In this document: positions 63,165-64,000 of the stretch, piece after piece
Layout of the letters: the number at the start of each line of letters is the position of its first letter
Numbering within the stretch: the first letter of the stretch is position 1
Origin: Glandiceps talaboti
Lineage: Eukaryota; Hemichordata; Enteropneusta; Spengelidae
DNA: 64,000 nt
Assembly: GCF_964340395.1 (NCBI RefSeq)
Contig: NC_135559.1
Span: 12,761,259-12,825,258, forward strand
Reading direction: 5' to 3'
Notes under the pieces: model-generated
What the model was told of the DNA's origin: nothing
The model's input: the letters and a program-made list of their open reading frames with translations, nothing else
Database searches by the model: none
Made by a program: the position numbers and the translations under genes

Positions 63165-64000
63165 GTATCTATGTATGGGCCTTATAAATTATAATGATAT
63201 ACATTCAAATGCAAATTAATTCTACTTTATATACATGTAATTACATGAATTTCTTTCTTTTCCAGACTGTACACTATGTCGTAAACTTTGAACATTCAGC
63301 ATCAGCATAACTAAATTTTGAAATCACCATTTCCAGTTGTTAGTAAAGTTAATTCAGTCATTTTTTTGTGATGACACAGAATGTCAACATTCAAATATCC
63401 AAGGTCTGGTAACATGTAATCTGTTTGCAGTAAGTACATATCTACATGTATATATATTTATGGATTTCTAGTGTGCAAACAAAGAAAAACCATTTCATTC
63501 TCATTAAAGATGAATAATCTTGGCGACAAATAACCTAAATGATATCATTGATCATGAATGGCCTTGAAATAGTTCTTTGTTATCTTAAAATCTGAATGTT
63601 AACAGCAAATAGAAGGATTATTCTTTATATAATAAAATGTTAATGTTCAATTTAGATTGAACTGGTGTGACCCTGCCTATATAACAAATAATAACATGAA
63701 TTCTCAGTATCTGTAAATGTATTTTACCTCATGCTAGAGAGTCAAAATAGAACAAGAAGGTTAAGATATTTGGGTTTTGGGTTGCGTGCAAAGCTTAGCT
63801 GATCGAAGTTTGAGACATTTTGTGGCCCTGCGAATAAGGCATCAGTCAGACAACATATTAATATATATTGAGCAAAATTCTATCTTGTTGATTCTTGCCT
63901 CAAAGTGTTATTTTCAAAATCATGACTCTAGCTGAGAAAAGGAATCTGTCCAAACAGACCTACCAAATTCTTGACCCAAATCCAACTTGTACATTTGTCA

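Larger units (their letters stand above)
35882..64000 (-). other. 28 kb upstream intron of the kinase gene
   Basis: I looked for the exon encoding the glycine-rich loop (GNGTYGQVYK-like) and for the start, and did not find either. Stretches 36293-37400, 39076-43360, 44900-50296, 50326-51780, 52672-54230, 54321-58014, 58103-60660, 60961-62796 and 63165-64000 hold no feature I can support beyond short homopolymers and isolated reading frames. Confidence 0.6.

Noticed and set aside
62773-63219. Longest open frames of the window
   Set aside because: All lie over the (TATG)n tract.

Overview
This is a piece of an AT-rich animal nuclear genome, most likely a marine invertebrate. The evidence is spliced genes with GT-AG introns, very large introns, abundant TG/CA and ATGT microsatellites, many short inverted-repeat transposons and a tRNA-like SINE. 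There is no bacterial-style gene layout. I cannot name the species; the only firmly identified protein is conserved across animals.

The main gene runs on the minus strand. Thirteen coding exons between 35881 and 683 encode most of a germinal-centre-kinase IV (GCK-IV) Ste20 kinase of the Misshapen/MAP4K4/TNIK/MINK1 family. They join in frame into 508 codons plus two bases. The first exon or exons, with the start codon and glycine-rich loop, were not found and should lie beyond 64000. The C-terminal citron-homology (CNH) domain should lie below position 1. The exon with the catalytic lysine (35825-35881) is separated by a 25.5 kb intron from the next exon (10269-10313). The rest of the kinase domain and a Pro/Gln-rich, acidic linker are packed into about 9.6 kb. 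The linker is short and shows no coiled coil.

The 25.5 kb intron is a landing zone. It holds a possible nested plus-strand gene (20269-23106, perhaps to 25749) starting just below a perfect NRF1-type palindrome. It also holds a GC-rich patch near 31.0-31.25 kb that could be an internal promoter and first exon. Mobile elements there include two CAGGGCTCGAAATT-type elements with 5-bp target duplications, a Harbinger-like element with TAA duplications, a long-TIR (terminal inverted repeat) element and a SINE.

The 28 kb from 35882 to 64000 looks like upstream intron. I found no convincing coding exon there, only dispersed repeat families, microsatellites and homopolymer runs. All coding calls were made by reading translations, splice consensus and phase by eye.
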